Positions 53,585 to 62,132 of a DNA stretch of 64,000 bases are shown piece by piece. Source of the stretch: Desulfonatronospira thiodismutans ASO3-1 (GTDB lineage Bacteria; Desulfobacterota; Desulfovibrionia; Desulfovibrionales; Desulfonatronovibrionaceae); contig NZ_ACJN02000002.1 of the NCBI RefSeq assembly GCF_000174435.1, positions 372,001-436,000 on the forward strand, written 5' to 3'. The translations under genes were made by a program, and so were the position numbers. The notes under the pieces are model-generated. The model had not been told where the DNA came from. It worked only from the letters and a program-made list of their open reading frames with translations, and ran no database searches. Within the stretch, counting starts at the first letter, position 1. The number at the start of each line of letters is the position of its first letter.

Positions 53585-53947
53585 TCAACCAAAGAGTCTT
53601 CTGGAGGGAACAATCCAGATACCTGGGTCAGCAGCTTTCCTGACTTCCCTGCCCCGGTAGACAACCAGTCCTCCACGCCATCTATTGCCCAGTTTTAAAG
53701 CCACATCCTGCATGGTCCGAAAGTCTTTTGCATAGACTTTATCCCGGGACTTGATCTCTACTCCGGTTATACCGGCAGGGGTCTCTATTAATAAATCCAG
53801 TTCCCTCCCGGAGCGGGTTCGATAGAGATTTCTGACTAAGGTAGTCTTGCCGGTTTGCCTGGCCCCGGTGAGCACTGCGATCCGCTTTCTGGACGCTTCA
53901 GGCAGGGCTTGTTTTAAAAAACGAAAGCGAAGTGAATTTATTTGCAT
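53585..53947 (-). pseudogene. AAA/DUF4143 ATPase with large internal in-frame deletion
   Basis: 120 residues. The first 42 carry Walker A (LTGARQTGKTTLVRNLY). From RTRSGRELDLLIE onward the sequence matches the C-terminal DUF4143 end (GITGVEIKSRDKVYAKDF, RWRGGLVVYRG). The roughly 270 residues normally lying between, including Walker B, are missing, but the frame is open. It cannot be a working ATPase. Confidence 0.82.
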
Positions 53948-54086
53948 GCTCGTATATTAAGCTGTAAAATTTACGACGTCAACGGCAATTTTACATTCAA
54001 TTTCTGTAAATATCGGCAAAGAGATCACCTCCCCGGGCTGTGTATCTCCTGACATTTTCAGCTGATCCATTGACATTCGTTATTTC

Positions 54087-54259
54087 GTAACCATTCAGGG
54101 GGACCTCGGTGTTGGCTGATGGCACAAGGCCAGGGGACTGTCCCCGCTAAGTGATGATTATGATGCATCACAAAATTTCGCGTCTGTACTTTTCCGTTGT
54201 GCAGTAAAAGTGTCGCGGGGACTGTCCCCTTGGCCGGTATCTGCCCCCTGAATGGTTAC
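54087..54259. repeat. Large GTAACC-type palindrome with nested elements
   Basis: Outer arms GTAACCATTCAGGGGG and CCCCCTGAATGGTTAC; inner arms AAGGCCAGGGGACTGTCCCC and GGGGACTGTCCCCTTGGCC; centre of about 80 bases. The most complete member of the family in the window. Confidence 0.85.
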
Positions 54260-54408
54260 GTGCGCTTCATTGCCAAATGGCTGCCATGATGCAGGTGCAA
54301 AAAACCGGTGCTTCAGGCTTGAGCCCCTGGCCCTGCCCCGGCAGGGCGGAGCACTGTATGTCCAGCTTCAGGACCAGAAACCGAATCCGGCTTCGGGTTT
54401 ATCTCTGA

Positions 54409-54588
54409 TTATGCCTTCTTCAGATCTTCAATAATCTTTTGCAGCTACCCGCACTGTTTTGCCGGGTCAGACATCGCCTGAGCCGACGAATTCATGGCAT
54501 CAGTGTTTTCCCTGGAAATGCGATTCACATCTACCATGCTCTTGTTCAGTTCCTCGCTGGTAGAGGACTGCTCTTCAATAATCCTGGC
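54409..54588 (-). pseudogene. C-terminal tail of a methyl-accepting chemotaxis protein
   Basis: The frame reads ARIIEEQSSTSEELNKSM, VNRISRENTDAMNSSAQAMS, an amber stop near 54445, then LQKIIEDLKKA and a stop. This is the usual end of a chemoreceptor's cytoplasmic helix. The rest of the receptor is absent. At 54575-54588 it abuts the ComM fragment on the same strand. Confidence 0.75.
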
Positions 54589-55050
54589 GGTCCAGGCTGC
54601 GGTAGTTGATGGCTTCACTCAGGTGGGCTGTACTGATATGCTCCTGGCCTTCCAGATCGGCAACGGTCCTGGCCAGACGCAGAATCCTGGTATGTGCCCT
54701 GGCGGACAGGGCCAGACGCTGAACAGCCACCTCCAGAAATGCATGCTCTTCCTGGCCCAGGCTGCAGAATTCAGACAGCCATTTGCCCGAAAGCTGGCTG
54801 TTGGTCAGAAAAGGCAGGTCCTGGTATCTTTTCTCCTGAATCTGCCTGGCCCTGTTGATGCTGGCCTTCATCTCCCCTGAATCCATGGAACTTCTGGCCT
54901 TTTTCAACTCTTCATAAGGCACGGAAGGCACTTCTATATGCAGATCAATGCGGTCCAGAAGAGGACCGGAGATGCGGTAGCGGTAACGCTGGATCTGGGT
55001 GGGTGTGCAGGTGCAGGGATGCTGATCATGAGTAAGATACCCACATGGGC
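54575..55050 (-). pseudogene. C-terminal fragment of ComM/YifB (Mg-chelatase-like ATPase)
   Basis: Homology starts at NPCPCGYL, includes TPTQIQRYRYRISGPLLDRI and the C-terminal helical domain, and ends in the typical INYRSLDR. About two thirds of the protein, including Walker A, is missing, and the open frame continues a little upstream (to 55087) with unrelated sequence. ComM is a branch-migration helicase used in natural transformation. Confidence 0.85.
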
Positions 55051-55092
55051 ATGGGTTCAACTCTTGCAAACAATTCATCATCACCAAAACAC

Positions 55093-55371
55093 CTTGAAAT
55101 AGTTATAAAACCACCCTTCTGGCACCTGCCCAAACCGATCCTGAAATCACTCGGACTCCCCAAAAAGGCAACCTACACCCCAAGCGAGGTTGCAAAAGCC
55201 CTGGGTGATCACATTGATGTCATGCGTAAACGCTTACTGGCTAGTATATATCCTGAGCCGAAACTTTACAAGGGGAAAGGGCATAGGAGGTTTACGGCCA
55301 GGGAGGTGCTGAGGATGGCTGAGATTAAGGAAAGGATCGGGCTGGGATTTGATCTAAGGGTAACAAAGTAG
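55093..55371 (+). CDS. Possible small helix-turn-helix protein or remnant
   Basis: An open frame from before 55093 codes for YTPSEVAKALGDHIDVMRKR and then HRRFTAREVLRMAEIKERIG, which resembles a MerR-like or excisionase winged helix. Sequence upstream of about 55050 belongs to the ComM fragment, so no obvious start codon remains. It may be the 3' part of a lost gene. Confidence 0.35.
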   Translation, partial: LEIVIKPPFWHLPKPILKSLGLPKKATYTPSEVAKALGDHIDVMRKRLLASIYPEPKLYKGKGHRRFTAREVLRMAEIKERIGLGFDLRVTK

Positions 55372-55428
55372 AATAATGGACATATAAGATAAGCCAAAAC
55401 CCTTTTGAGCAGAGAAGTAGATTGTCAA

Positions 55429-55650
55429 CTAAACATCATTTGGCACCTGGGCTAATAGATCATCTAAATAATCAATAAGGCCATCGAAGAACTGAAGAAG
55501 GATTCCTTTGATTTGCTGGAGACCGTAGTTAGCACCTTTAAAACATAGATAAAGGTCATCAGCCGTTGAAGTAAAAAAATACTGGTAATAATCCTCAATA
55601 AGCGGATCATTGTTAATTGCCCTGAGGCTTCCCCCTGTCAGACCGAAAAG
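55429..55650 (-). pseudogene. C-terminal remnant of an unknown protein
   Basis: On the minus strand a frame without start codon reads GGSLRAINNDPLIEDYYQYF, then DDLYLCFKGANYGLQQIKGI and ends ...DDLLAQVPNDV. It looks like real protein with acidic, aromatic-rich sequence. I do not recognise it. Confidence 0.4.
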
Positions 55651-56157
55651 GCTTTACCCTATAGCAAAAAAACCGTGCCAACGCGACGGGCTTCTTGAAC
55701 AATGGATTGAAAAGACCTTGCAGGTCGTGTAAAAGGCAGGTTTGGGGTCGGACCTAATCAAGTTATTGAGTTGATTGTATAAATATCCTCTATATAGTCT
55801 AAAATTGGCCTTAGAACGCCCATTTCGATGCTCAAAAACCAGTTGTAAGCAAATATGCCCAGAGCCAACAGATATTTTTTGCCTGATCATGTATGGCATA
55901 TTACCCATAGATGCCATAAAAAGGAATTCTTGCTTAAATTCGCCAAGGACCGTAGCACATGTGTGAGCGCCAACCTGAATATGTCTTAATTATGCCGGTT
56001 TGAAATTGTTTATATCTTATTCTTGTATCTTCTTCTAAAAGAGAAAAGAAAAAATATTTTTTATTTTGTCTTCTTTTCTGTCCTTCTTTTTCTTCCTCTT
56101 CTTCTGTCTTGCCGTTACTGCCTTCTTTGCCTGTCTGAGGCAAAGGAGGCTAAGTTC

Positions 56158-56712
56158 TTGGGCCGTAAACAAAGCCAACAAGTTGTCTGCCTGCACTGTG
56201 GCGAAGCCTTTTGTCCCGACTATCGAAACAGGGGCAAGCAAAAATACTGCTCCAAAGTGCCTTGTCGGGCAGCCAGTAAGAAAGCCAGTCAAAAGGCCTG
56301 GCTGGATAAGCCTGAAAACAGGGATTATTTCCGGGGGCCGGCCCATGTGGACAGGGTCCGGAACTGGAGAAAGCAAAATCCCGGATATGCCAGGCGCAAG
56401 ACCACTGCTCCCAGGAAAACGTTACAAGATCACTGCCTCCAAAAAAGCGTTGAAAATCAACGTGTTGAGGAAACGTTACAAGATCACTGGATCACGCAAC
56501 CATCTGTTATTATAGGACTAATCTCCTCCTTATGCGGGAGTGCGTTACAAGATGACATCGTCAGGGCCGCCCGGCAGATGTACACCCTGGGCTGTGACGT
56601 CATCAACAACCCCAAAGGAGGATTTCATGTACCAAAAGTATCCGATTCATCCCCAGAGACTGCGCAAGGTTCCCAGACAGTTCAGCTGGGTGGACCACAG
56701 GCTGGTTCGTGA
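56158..56712 (+). CDS. IS21 accessory zinc-ribbon protein
   Basis: 184 residues from a TTG at 56158, which has AAAGGAGG 8 bases upstream. Earlier in-frame codons give an implausible poly-Leu/Phe N-terminus. Four cysteines (CLHCGEAFC and YCSKVPC) suggest a zinc ribbon at about residues 10-35, followed by a basic region and a repeated short motif (TLQDH three times). It overlaps the next gene by 86 bases. Similar passenger genes accompany some IS21 elements; their role is unknown. It may help target choice or regulate transposition. Confidence 0.72.
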   Translation: MGRKQSQQVVCLHCGEAFCPDYRNRGKQKYCSKVPCRAASKKASQKAWLDKPENRDYFRGPAHVDRVRNWRKQNPGYARRKTTAPRKTLQDHCLQKSVENQRVEETLQDHWITQPSVIIGLISSLCGSALQDDIVRAARQMYTLGCDVINNPKGGFHVPKVSDSSPETAQGSQTVQLGGPQAGS

Positions 56713-57016
56713 CGGTCATATTGAGAGGTTAAGCCATGCTGCAGCAGCCTTGTACCTGTTCCTGGTGACCGTGGGCGATCAGCAGGGGCTTAGCTACTAC
56801 TCCGACCCCATTGTCATGCAGCGCCTGGGCATGGATGAAGTCACTTTGCAGCAGGCGCGCTTCAATCTGATCCAGGCTGACCTCATTGCCTGGAAGAAAC
56901 CGCTTTATCAGGTTCTATCCATCCAGGTCCCACCCGTAAATCAGGCCAGGACAGCACAGGCCGGGCCTGTGCACTTCTCAGACGTTCTCAAAAAACTTGC
57001 CGGGGGTAACACATGA
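56627..57016 (+). CDS. IS21 accessory winged-helix-like protein
   Basis: 129 residues from the ATG at 56627, four bases after AGGAGG. A stretch RLSHAAAALYLFLVTVGDQQG, then SDPIVMQRLGMDEVTLQQAR and LIQADLIAWKKPLYQVLSI, has the pattern of replication-initiator or DnaD-like winged helices. The stop overlaps the istA start (ATGA), so translation is coupled. I have seen this type of protein beside IS21 istA genes but know no function for it. Confidence 0.82.
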   Translation: MYQKYPIHPQRLRKVPRQFSWVDHRLVRDGHIERLSHAAAALYLFLVTVGDQQGLSYYSDPIVMQRLGMDEVTLQQARFNLIQADLIAWKKPLYQVLSIQVPPVNQARTAQAGPVHFSDVLKKLAGGNT

Positions 57017-58488
57017 TTGATTATGAGCTTTATGCCAGAATAAAGCACTACCATGAACAAAAAGGACTTACCCCGGCCCAGATAGCAAAAGAACTGCAGC
57101 TGGATCCGCGTACAGTGGGCAAATGGCTCGAAGCAAAGCAGTTTCATCAAAGAAAGTCAGTAACAAGACCAAGCAAGCTTGATCCCTTCAAGGATACCAT
57201 CGTCAGGATGCTGGAGGAGCACCCCTACACAGCCGTCCAGGTTTTGCGCAGCATCAAGGAGCAGGGCTATACAGGAGGCTCCTCCATTCTCAAGGAATAC
57301 ATAAGCAAAGTCAGGCCCAAAAGGTCCAGGGCCTTTTTAAGTCTGGCCTTTGCCCCAGGAGAGTGCGCCCAGGTTGACTGGGGAAATCACGGCTCCATCC
57401 AGGTGGGAGACAGCAGGCGCAATCTCAGCTTCTTTGTCATGGTCCTTTGCTACAGCAGGATGATGTATCTTGAGTTCACTGTCTCCCAAAGCATGGAGCA
57501 CTTCCTGGCCTGTCATCAAAACGCCTTTGACGCATTCGGGGCGGTCCCCAGAAAAATCATGGTGGACAACCTGAAATGTGCAGTGCTCAAGCACCCCTAT
57601 GGCCAAAAACCGGTTCTAAATCCCAAATATCTTGACTTTGCAAAGCACTGGGGTTTTGAGATCAGTGCCTGCGGAGTCAGAAAGCCCCATGAAAAAGGCC
57701 GGGTGGAGAATGCCATAGGTTATGTCAAAAAGAACTTGCTGGCCGGCCTTGAACTGCCGGATTACCGGGCCATCAACCATTACGCCCGCCACTGGTGCAG
57801 GGCAACAGCCAATGTGCGTATCCATGCCCAGACCGGCAAGAAGCCGGTGGACATGCTTGAAGAAGAAAGAGAGCACCTTTTGCCCCTGCCTGTTAACACC
57901 TATGATATCGGAGTCTTAACCCAGGTCCGGGCCTCGTCGCAGTTCCGGATCACCCTGGAGTCCAACCGCTATTCCGTGCCAGCCAGGTACGCAGGCAAAC
58001 GCCTGACCTTGAAGACTTATCCTGATCGCTTATGCATCTATGACGGCAACAATCTTGTGGCCAGGCATGTCCGCAGCTTTGATAAAAAAAGGGACATTGA
58101 AGACCCCGATCATGTCCAGGAGTTTATTGTCCAGCGCCGGGCAGCCAGGGATCAGCAATTGTTTTCCCGGTTCCTGGCTTTGTCCCCAAGAGCAAAGGAT
58201 TACTTTTTTGAGTTGGAGAAAAAGCACTTGAACATCAAACACCATGTCCAGAAGATTGTAGCCTTAAGCGAAATCTATGGCTCTGAAGCCGTGTCCAGGG
58301 CCATGGACGACGCATTCACCTACAGTGCCTTCTCCTGTGAGTATGTAGCCAACATCCTGGAGCAAAGAGCCAGGACCATGCCCGCACCAGGAGCCCTGCA
58401 TCTGACCAGGCGAGAGGATCTGCTGGATATTGAAGTCAAAGACCCTGATCTAAGCATTTACGACAAACCCAAGGAGAAAAACCCATGA
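57013..58488 (+). CDS. istA: IS21 transposase IstA
   Basis: 491 residues. An N-terminal helix-turn-helix (GLTPAQIAKELQLDPRTVGKW) is followed by the integrase-type DDE core, with Asp in CAQVDWGNHG, Asp in MVDNLKCAV and Glu in KGRVENAIGYV. A C-terminal beta-barrel (RFRITLESNRYSVPARYAGK-like region) and helical tail follow. Length and motifs are complete. It overlaps istB by 4 bases (ATGA). Confidence 0.96.
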   Translation: MIDYELYARIKHYHEQKGLTPAQIAKELQLDPRTVGKWLEAKQFHQRKSVTRPSKLDPFKDTIVRMLEEHPYTAVQVLRSIKEQGYTGGSSILKEYISKVRPKRSRAFLSLAFAPGECAQVDWGNHGSIQVGDSRRNLSFFVMVLCYSRMMYLEFTVSQSMEHFLACHQNAFDAFGAVPRKIMVDNLKCAVLKHPYGQKPVLNPKYLDFAKHWGFEISACGVRKPHEKGRVENAIGYVKKNLLAGLELPDYRAINHYARHWCRATANVRIHAQTGKKPVDMLEEEREHLLPLPVNTYDIGVLTQVRASSQFRITLESNRYSVPARYAGKRLTLKTYPDRLCIYDGNNLVARHVRSFDKKRDIEDPDHVQEFIVQRRAARDQQLFSRFLALSPRAKDYFFELEKKHLNIKHHVQKIVALSEIYGSEAVSRAMDDAFTYSAFSCEYVANILEQRARTMPAPGALHLTRREDLLDIEVKDPDLSIYDKPKEKNP

Positions 58489-59246
58489 CCAACAAACACC
58501 AAAGTGAGGTGCACAGGCTGGAAGAAAATCTCCAGCTGCTCAAGCTAACCTGTATAAAAGAGCAGTACAGGCCGGCGGCTGACAAGGCTGCCAGGCAGAA
58601 CTGGGATCATCTGGGCTATCTGGCCAGGCTGGTCCAGGCAGAAGCAGATGCCAGGCATGATCGCTCCATCCAACGCCGTATCAGGATGGCCCGTTTCCCA
58701 GGCATAAAAACCATGGAGAACTTCGACTGGACATGGCCGACCAAGATCAACCGCCCGGCCATCCAAAACCTCTTTCGCCTTGGATTTATGAAGGACAAGG
58801 CCAACATAATAATCCTCGGAGGAGTAGGCCTGGGCAAATCACACATAGCCACAGCCCTGGGTTACAGTGCATGCCTGGAAAAGCATTCGGTGCTGTTTGC
58901 CACCACCATAGATGTCATAAACACCCTCTCGGCCGCACAGGCTGCACACAAGCTCAAAACAGAGCTCAAGAAATATGTAAGTCCTGAACTGCTCATTCTG
59001 GATGAGCTTGGCTACCTGCCCATAGACAAGCAAGGTGCAGACCTGCTCTTCCAGGTCATAAGCCAGCGCTACGAACAAAAATCAACCATCCTGACCACCA
59101 ACAGAGCCTTCAAGAAATGGCCCGAGGTGTTCAACAACGACAGCACCCTGACCTCAGCCATGTTGGACAGACTTCTGCACCATGCCGAAACTATCCTCAT
59201 TGAAGGCAAAAGCTATCGGATGAAAGACCAGGTTCAGGAACAATAG
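58485..59246 (+). CDS. istB: IS21 helper ATPase IstB
   Basis: 253 residues of the DnaC/IstB AAA+ family. Walker A is GGVGLGKSHIATALG, Walker B is LLILDELGYLP, and sensor I is in ILTTNRAF. IstB assembles on DNA and activates IstA at the target. Complete, and directly follows istA with an ATGA overlap. Confidence 0.97.
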   Translation: MTNKHQSEVHRLEENLQLLKLTCIKEQYRPAADKAARQNWDHLGYLARLVQAEADARHDRSIQRRIRMARFPGIKTMENFDWTWPTKINRPAIQNLFRLGFMKDKANIIILGGVGLGKSHIATALGYSACLEKHSVLFATTIDVINTLSAAQAAHKLKTELKKYVSPELLILDELGYLPIDKQGADLLFQVISQRYEQKSTILTTNRAFKKWPEVFNNDSTLTSAMLDRLLHHAETILIEGKSYRMKDQVQEQ

Positions 59247-60280
59247 CTCCGCATAGGCAACCGCCGGCATCAACCTTTATGTCTGGAGCTGGCGGTTGCT
59301 CCAAAACAACATTTTTAAACCGGCGTTTTATGGCATCTTCAAGCCGGCGCTAACACACATGGGTAAAATGGTTGTTTGAAGCCAAAAAAAGGTATGGGCT
59401 ACAGGTATTGAACTATACGGTTACCTCGAATCATATTCACTTGCTGGTACACGGACATGAAGACAAAGATGCTATACCCAGATCGCTACAATTGATAGCT
59501 GGCAGGACAGGCCAGGAATACAATCAAAGGAAGAAGCGTAAGGGGGCTTTCTGGGAAGACAGGTATCACGCTACAGCAGTGGATGTTGATGAACACCTTG
59601 TTCGATGTCTGGTCTATATAGACTTGAATATGGTCAGGTCCAGAGTGGTTAAGCATCCCAATGAGTGGAGTCACGGGGGATACCCTGAAATAGTCGAGCC
59701 ACAACAAAGATACCGGATTATCAATAGGGATCTCTTGCAAAAACTTCTGGATATCGATGATGGTTTATCAGGGATTTACTCTGGGTGGGTTCAGACAGCA
59801 TTGGATGAGAGAACTCCAAGGCAAGCCGACTGGACTGAAGGTGTTGCAGTGGGCTGCAAAGATTTTGTCGAAAAGGTCAAGGAAATGCTTTGCGGCAGAG
59901 CTTGCGGCCGCAGGGTCCATGAAGTAGGCAAGTCAGGGATGTACGCACTGAAAGAACCTGTATCGGCTTACAATGATGTTTTTGAGGGTAAAATGGGGCT
60001 TCTAAGCTCCGAAAATAGGCTATTTTGGGATATTTATCCTGATATTTAAGGATGATGGTTAGGTCCGACCCCAAAGAACGATCGAAGTTATCAAAGAACT
60101 CTGCCGGGGGCCGGGCATAACCGAATTCATCCGCCGCGCAGTTCGCGCAACGAATGATCGAGCGCTCAAAGTAACTCGAAAAGTATTTTGTTCTCGCGTC
60201 CATATCGCTTCTCGTGGCGCTCTAACGACAAGCTAACCAGCCGGCCTTGCCGGTCTGGTTGAGCGCCTGGTCCGCTGTGG

Positions 60281-60556
60281 TCAGGCTACTTTTAGATGAA
60301 GATTTTTCCCTACTGCTTGAGCATAATTCACTAAAGTTGAAAGCCGGATATCCTCAGCATGATTTTCAATTCTAGAAATAGCTGATTTTTTGGTATTTAA
60401 TATAGAGGCAACCTGTTCTTGAGTGAGTCCTGCTTCAAGACGTGCCTGCTTCAAGAGGACACCAATCTTAAATTGCTCATATCCTTTATCAAAGTTCTCT
60501 CCAAAACTGGGGCTTTTCTTTTTTCTTTTCTCAATATATTTATCTAAATCATCCAT
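60281..60556 (-). CDS. XRE-type antitoxin (HigA-like)
   Basis: 91 residues with a Cro/C1 helix-turn-helix ([21 protein letters not shown]). The N-terminal 30 residues are charged and probably contact the toxin. AGGAGGGGG precedes the ATG. The reconstructed toxin frame ends inside the first codons of this gene, which is usual for toxin-first pairs. Expressed antitoxin without working toxin may persist for regulation or against relatives. Confidence 0.88.
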   Translation of the reverse strand: MDDLDKYIEKRKKKSPSFGENFDKGYEQFKIGVLLKQARLEAGLTQEQVASILNTKKSAISRIENHAEDIRLSTLVNYAQAVGKNLHLKVA

Positions 60557-60915
60557 TAGCCTTCCCCCTCCTGCTAAAATATTCTTTCTTACGCTTTTCT
60601 GCTAATTCAATTTCCTTTTTAGGCGTTTTTTGGCTTTTCTTTTGGAATGAGTTTGTCAAAATTATCAATTATCAACTCGTTTCCAAAGAAGAAGCCAAGC
60701 AAACGAAAAGTGTTTTTTCCAACATCAATACGAACTTCCCAGATATCATCCGTATTTACCAGTTTTTTAAAATACTTAGATGGAACACGGTCAATTTCTT
60801 GGATTAATTTCAATACCCAGGTCACTTTCATAACTTGCGCATCTGTCAGGTTATCCAGATGATCTTCAACTGGGCAATTCCCAGACACTGAACGATAGAA
60901 TTCAATGCTTTTCAT
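60549..60915 (-). pseudogene. Gp49/HigB-type toxin, frameshifted by a 7-bp duplication
   Basis: From the ATG at 60915 (MKSIEFYRSV) the frame gives a RelE-like toxin up to FRLLGFFFGNELII, then goes astray and stops at 60619. AATTATC is duplicated in tandem at 60660-60673. Removing one copy restores ELIILTNSFQKKSQKTPKKE and [18 protein letters not shown], which is the family's normal C-terminus, and a stop at 60549 overlapping the antitoxin start. It is thus a single-event knockout or a reversible switch. Confidence 0.88.
60660..60673. repeat. 7-bp tandem duplication in the toxin gene
   Basis: AATTATC twice without spacing (GATAATT twice on the coding strand). It shifts the toxin frame by one base. 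Confidence 0.9.
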
Positions 60916-61001
60916 TAATTTAAAGTACACATATATGTTAACATTGTCAAGGAGATTTATTGTTTTGTAGGCAGCGAACGAAAAGCTCACTCTTACATCT
61001 A

Positions 61002-61101
61002 TGTTTTTGGCCCAAAAAAAGGCATCCTAAGGCAATTTTTAAGGCCTTATAGAGGACTTTTACTCAATTAGTTCAATGACTTGGTTAGGTCCGACCCCCA
61101 T
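61002..61101. repeat. Dispersed repeat related to the REPtron end, copy 2
   Basis: CTATGTTTTTGGCCC, CATCCTAAGGCAATTTT, TATAGAGG and TTGGTTAGGTCCGACCCC in the same order as at 39554. The 240 bases that follow, up to the deacetylase gene, hold a GGGGACTGTCCC core near 61221 and the hairpin CCCCACACATGTGGGG near 61301, but no gene. Confidence 0.8.
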
Positions 61102-61343
61102 AGAAACCAATAGACCATAGCATGGTCCGCGTCAGGGATGCATAATTCAACCCTGAAACGCAACTTATTTCGTGCACCAAGTCACCTATTTTCTAATTGT
61201 CGTTGCGGGCTTGAATAACTTATTGCTCTGGGGACTGTCCCGGGATTACAAGTATGGAAGCAAGGGCATATGGGGGTATGATATTCAGAATATCTTCACC
61301 CCACACATGTGGGGCGCGGTTCGTTTAAGTTCACTGGCGGTGA

Positions 61344-62132
61344 CTACTGCTGTTTTTTCAGCTCGCTCACGGTAACCGGCTTGAGTCCTCGAAGCTCCAG
61401 GCCAGCGATGATCCGGGGCAAAGCCTCGGCTGTCGGCAGATCAGGATTGTTCATGTGCAGGATTACAATGCTTCCCGGTCTGACGGAATCAATTACATAA
61501 TCAGCTATTTCCTTCGGGGATGCATTTTCATCAGCGTCTCCGCTGGCGATATCATACTGAACCGTCAGCATACCCAGCTCGCCGGCAATATCCACCACAT
61601 CGTTGTTTTTTTTGACATAGGGGGGGCGAAACAGTCTCGGCATCTCTCCGGTAAGCTTTCTGGCTATTAGCTGGGTATAGCCAAGCTCCTGCCTGATTAC
61701 AGAGGGATCGTGCCGGGTAAGATCAGGGTGGGAGTAAGAGTGGTTGCCAAGCTCAAACAGATTATTATCATGCAGAGCCTCTGTCTCCTGCGAATAGTTG
61801 AGCATCCATAGTCCCCCCAGAAAAAGGGTGGCTGGAGTTTCTGTCTTTTTAAGTATTTTGATGACATCCGGATCGTAGCCCGTTTTCTGCCAGGTACTGC
61901 AGGCATCGAAGGTTAAAGCCACTTTTGACAGGTCGCTCTCAATTCTCTTTAGTACTTCCGGGCTTTTCTGCTCAATTTCCGGTGAAACTTCTGGAGCCAT
62001 ATCCGGATGTGCTCTTTTGAATCCATCCAGCACATCTTCCGGCATTTCTTCTGTCCAGGCCGGCAGGGCAGTCAGCAGCAAGACAGCCAGGCAGATGATG
62101 ATGCAGAAAATAAGTCTGCTCAAGTTTGTCAT
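61344..62132 (-). CDS. Secreted polysaccharide deacetylase (NodB domain)
   Basis: 262 residues from the ATG at 62132 (AGGA 8 bases upstream; the 15 earlier codons lack a site). A Sec signal peptide ends near LPAWTEE. The NodB domain (about 70-255) has ALTFDACS in place of the commoner TFDDG, the metal-binding NHSYSHPDL, the RPPY motif and a modified last motif LHMNN. The first Asp is kept, but Ala replaces the metal-binding second Asp, a change seen in a recognised subgroup. It probably removes acetyl groups from a periplasmic or surface glycan. Confidence 0.88.
   Translation of the reverse strand: MTNLSRLIFCIIICLAVLLLTALPAWTEEMPEDVLDGFKRAHPDMAPEVSPEIEQKSPEVLKRIESDLSKVALTFDACSTWQKTGYDPDVIKILKKTETPATLFLGGLWMLNYSQETEALHDNNLFELGNHSYSHPDLTRHDPSVIRQELGYTQLIARKLTGEMPRLFRPPYVKKNNDVVDIAGELGMLTVQYDIASGDADENASPKEIADYVIDSVRPGSIVILHMNNPDLPTAEALPRIIAGLELRGLKPVTVSELKKQQ

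Larger units (their letters stand above)
55962..59355 (+). mobile_element. IS21-family element with two accessory genes, 6-bp target duplication
   Basis: 3394 bp. The ends are TGTGAGCGCC and, read inward from the right, TGTTAGCGCC, with further matching stretches (CTTGAA.ATG, GCCGGTTT.AAA). CACATG flanks it at 55956-55961 and 59356-59361. It carries four overlapping genes on one strand: a zinc-ribbon protein, a winged-helix-like protein, istA and istB. Intact frames and exact duplication suggest a recent insertion. Confidence 0.95.
55855..60049 (+). pseudogene. REP-associated tyrosine transposase (Y1/RAYT), split by IS21
   Basis: The 5' part (55855-55961) starts ATG with MPRANRYFLPDHVWHITH and RCHKKEFLLKFAKDRST. 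The 3' part resumes at 59362 with WVKWLFEAKKRYGLQVLNY and contains the HUH motif TSNHIHLLV and YHATAVDVDEHLVRCLVY. Joining the two parts and removing one CACATG duplication gives a continuous frame of about 265 codons. Each part alone lacks an essential region, so the gene is inactive now. RAYTs move REP palindromes within genomes; this one lies inside its own REP pair. Confidence 0.92.
55741..60075. mobile_element. REPtron: tyrosine transposase flanked by inverted REP ends, interrupted by IS21
   Basis: TTTGGGGTCGGACCTAA at 55741-55757 and its exact complement at 60059-60075 frame a REP-associated tyrosine transposase gene. Without the 3.4-kb IS21 insertion the unit would be about 940 bp. Single ends of the same kind occur at 39554-39653 and 61002-61101 as non-autonomous copies. 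Confidence 0.85.

Noticed and set aside
53455-54259. CRISPR-like array suggested by repeated GTAACC and GGGGACTGTCCC units
   Set aside because: Copies are few, inverted relative to each other, irregularly spaced and dispersed over the window; no cas gene is present.
55654-55917. 87-codon minus-strand frame upstream of the tyrosine transposase
   Set aside because: Its sequence is the REP end read backwards plus the 5' part of the transposase gene on the other strand.
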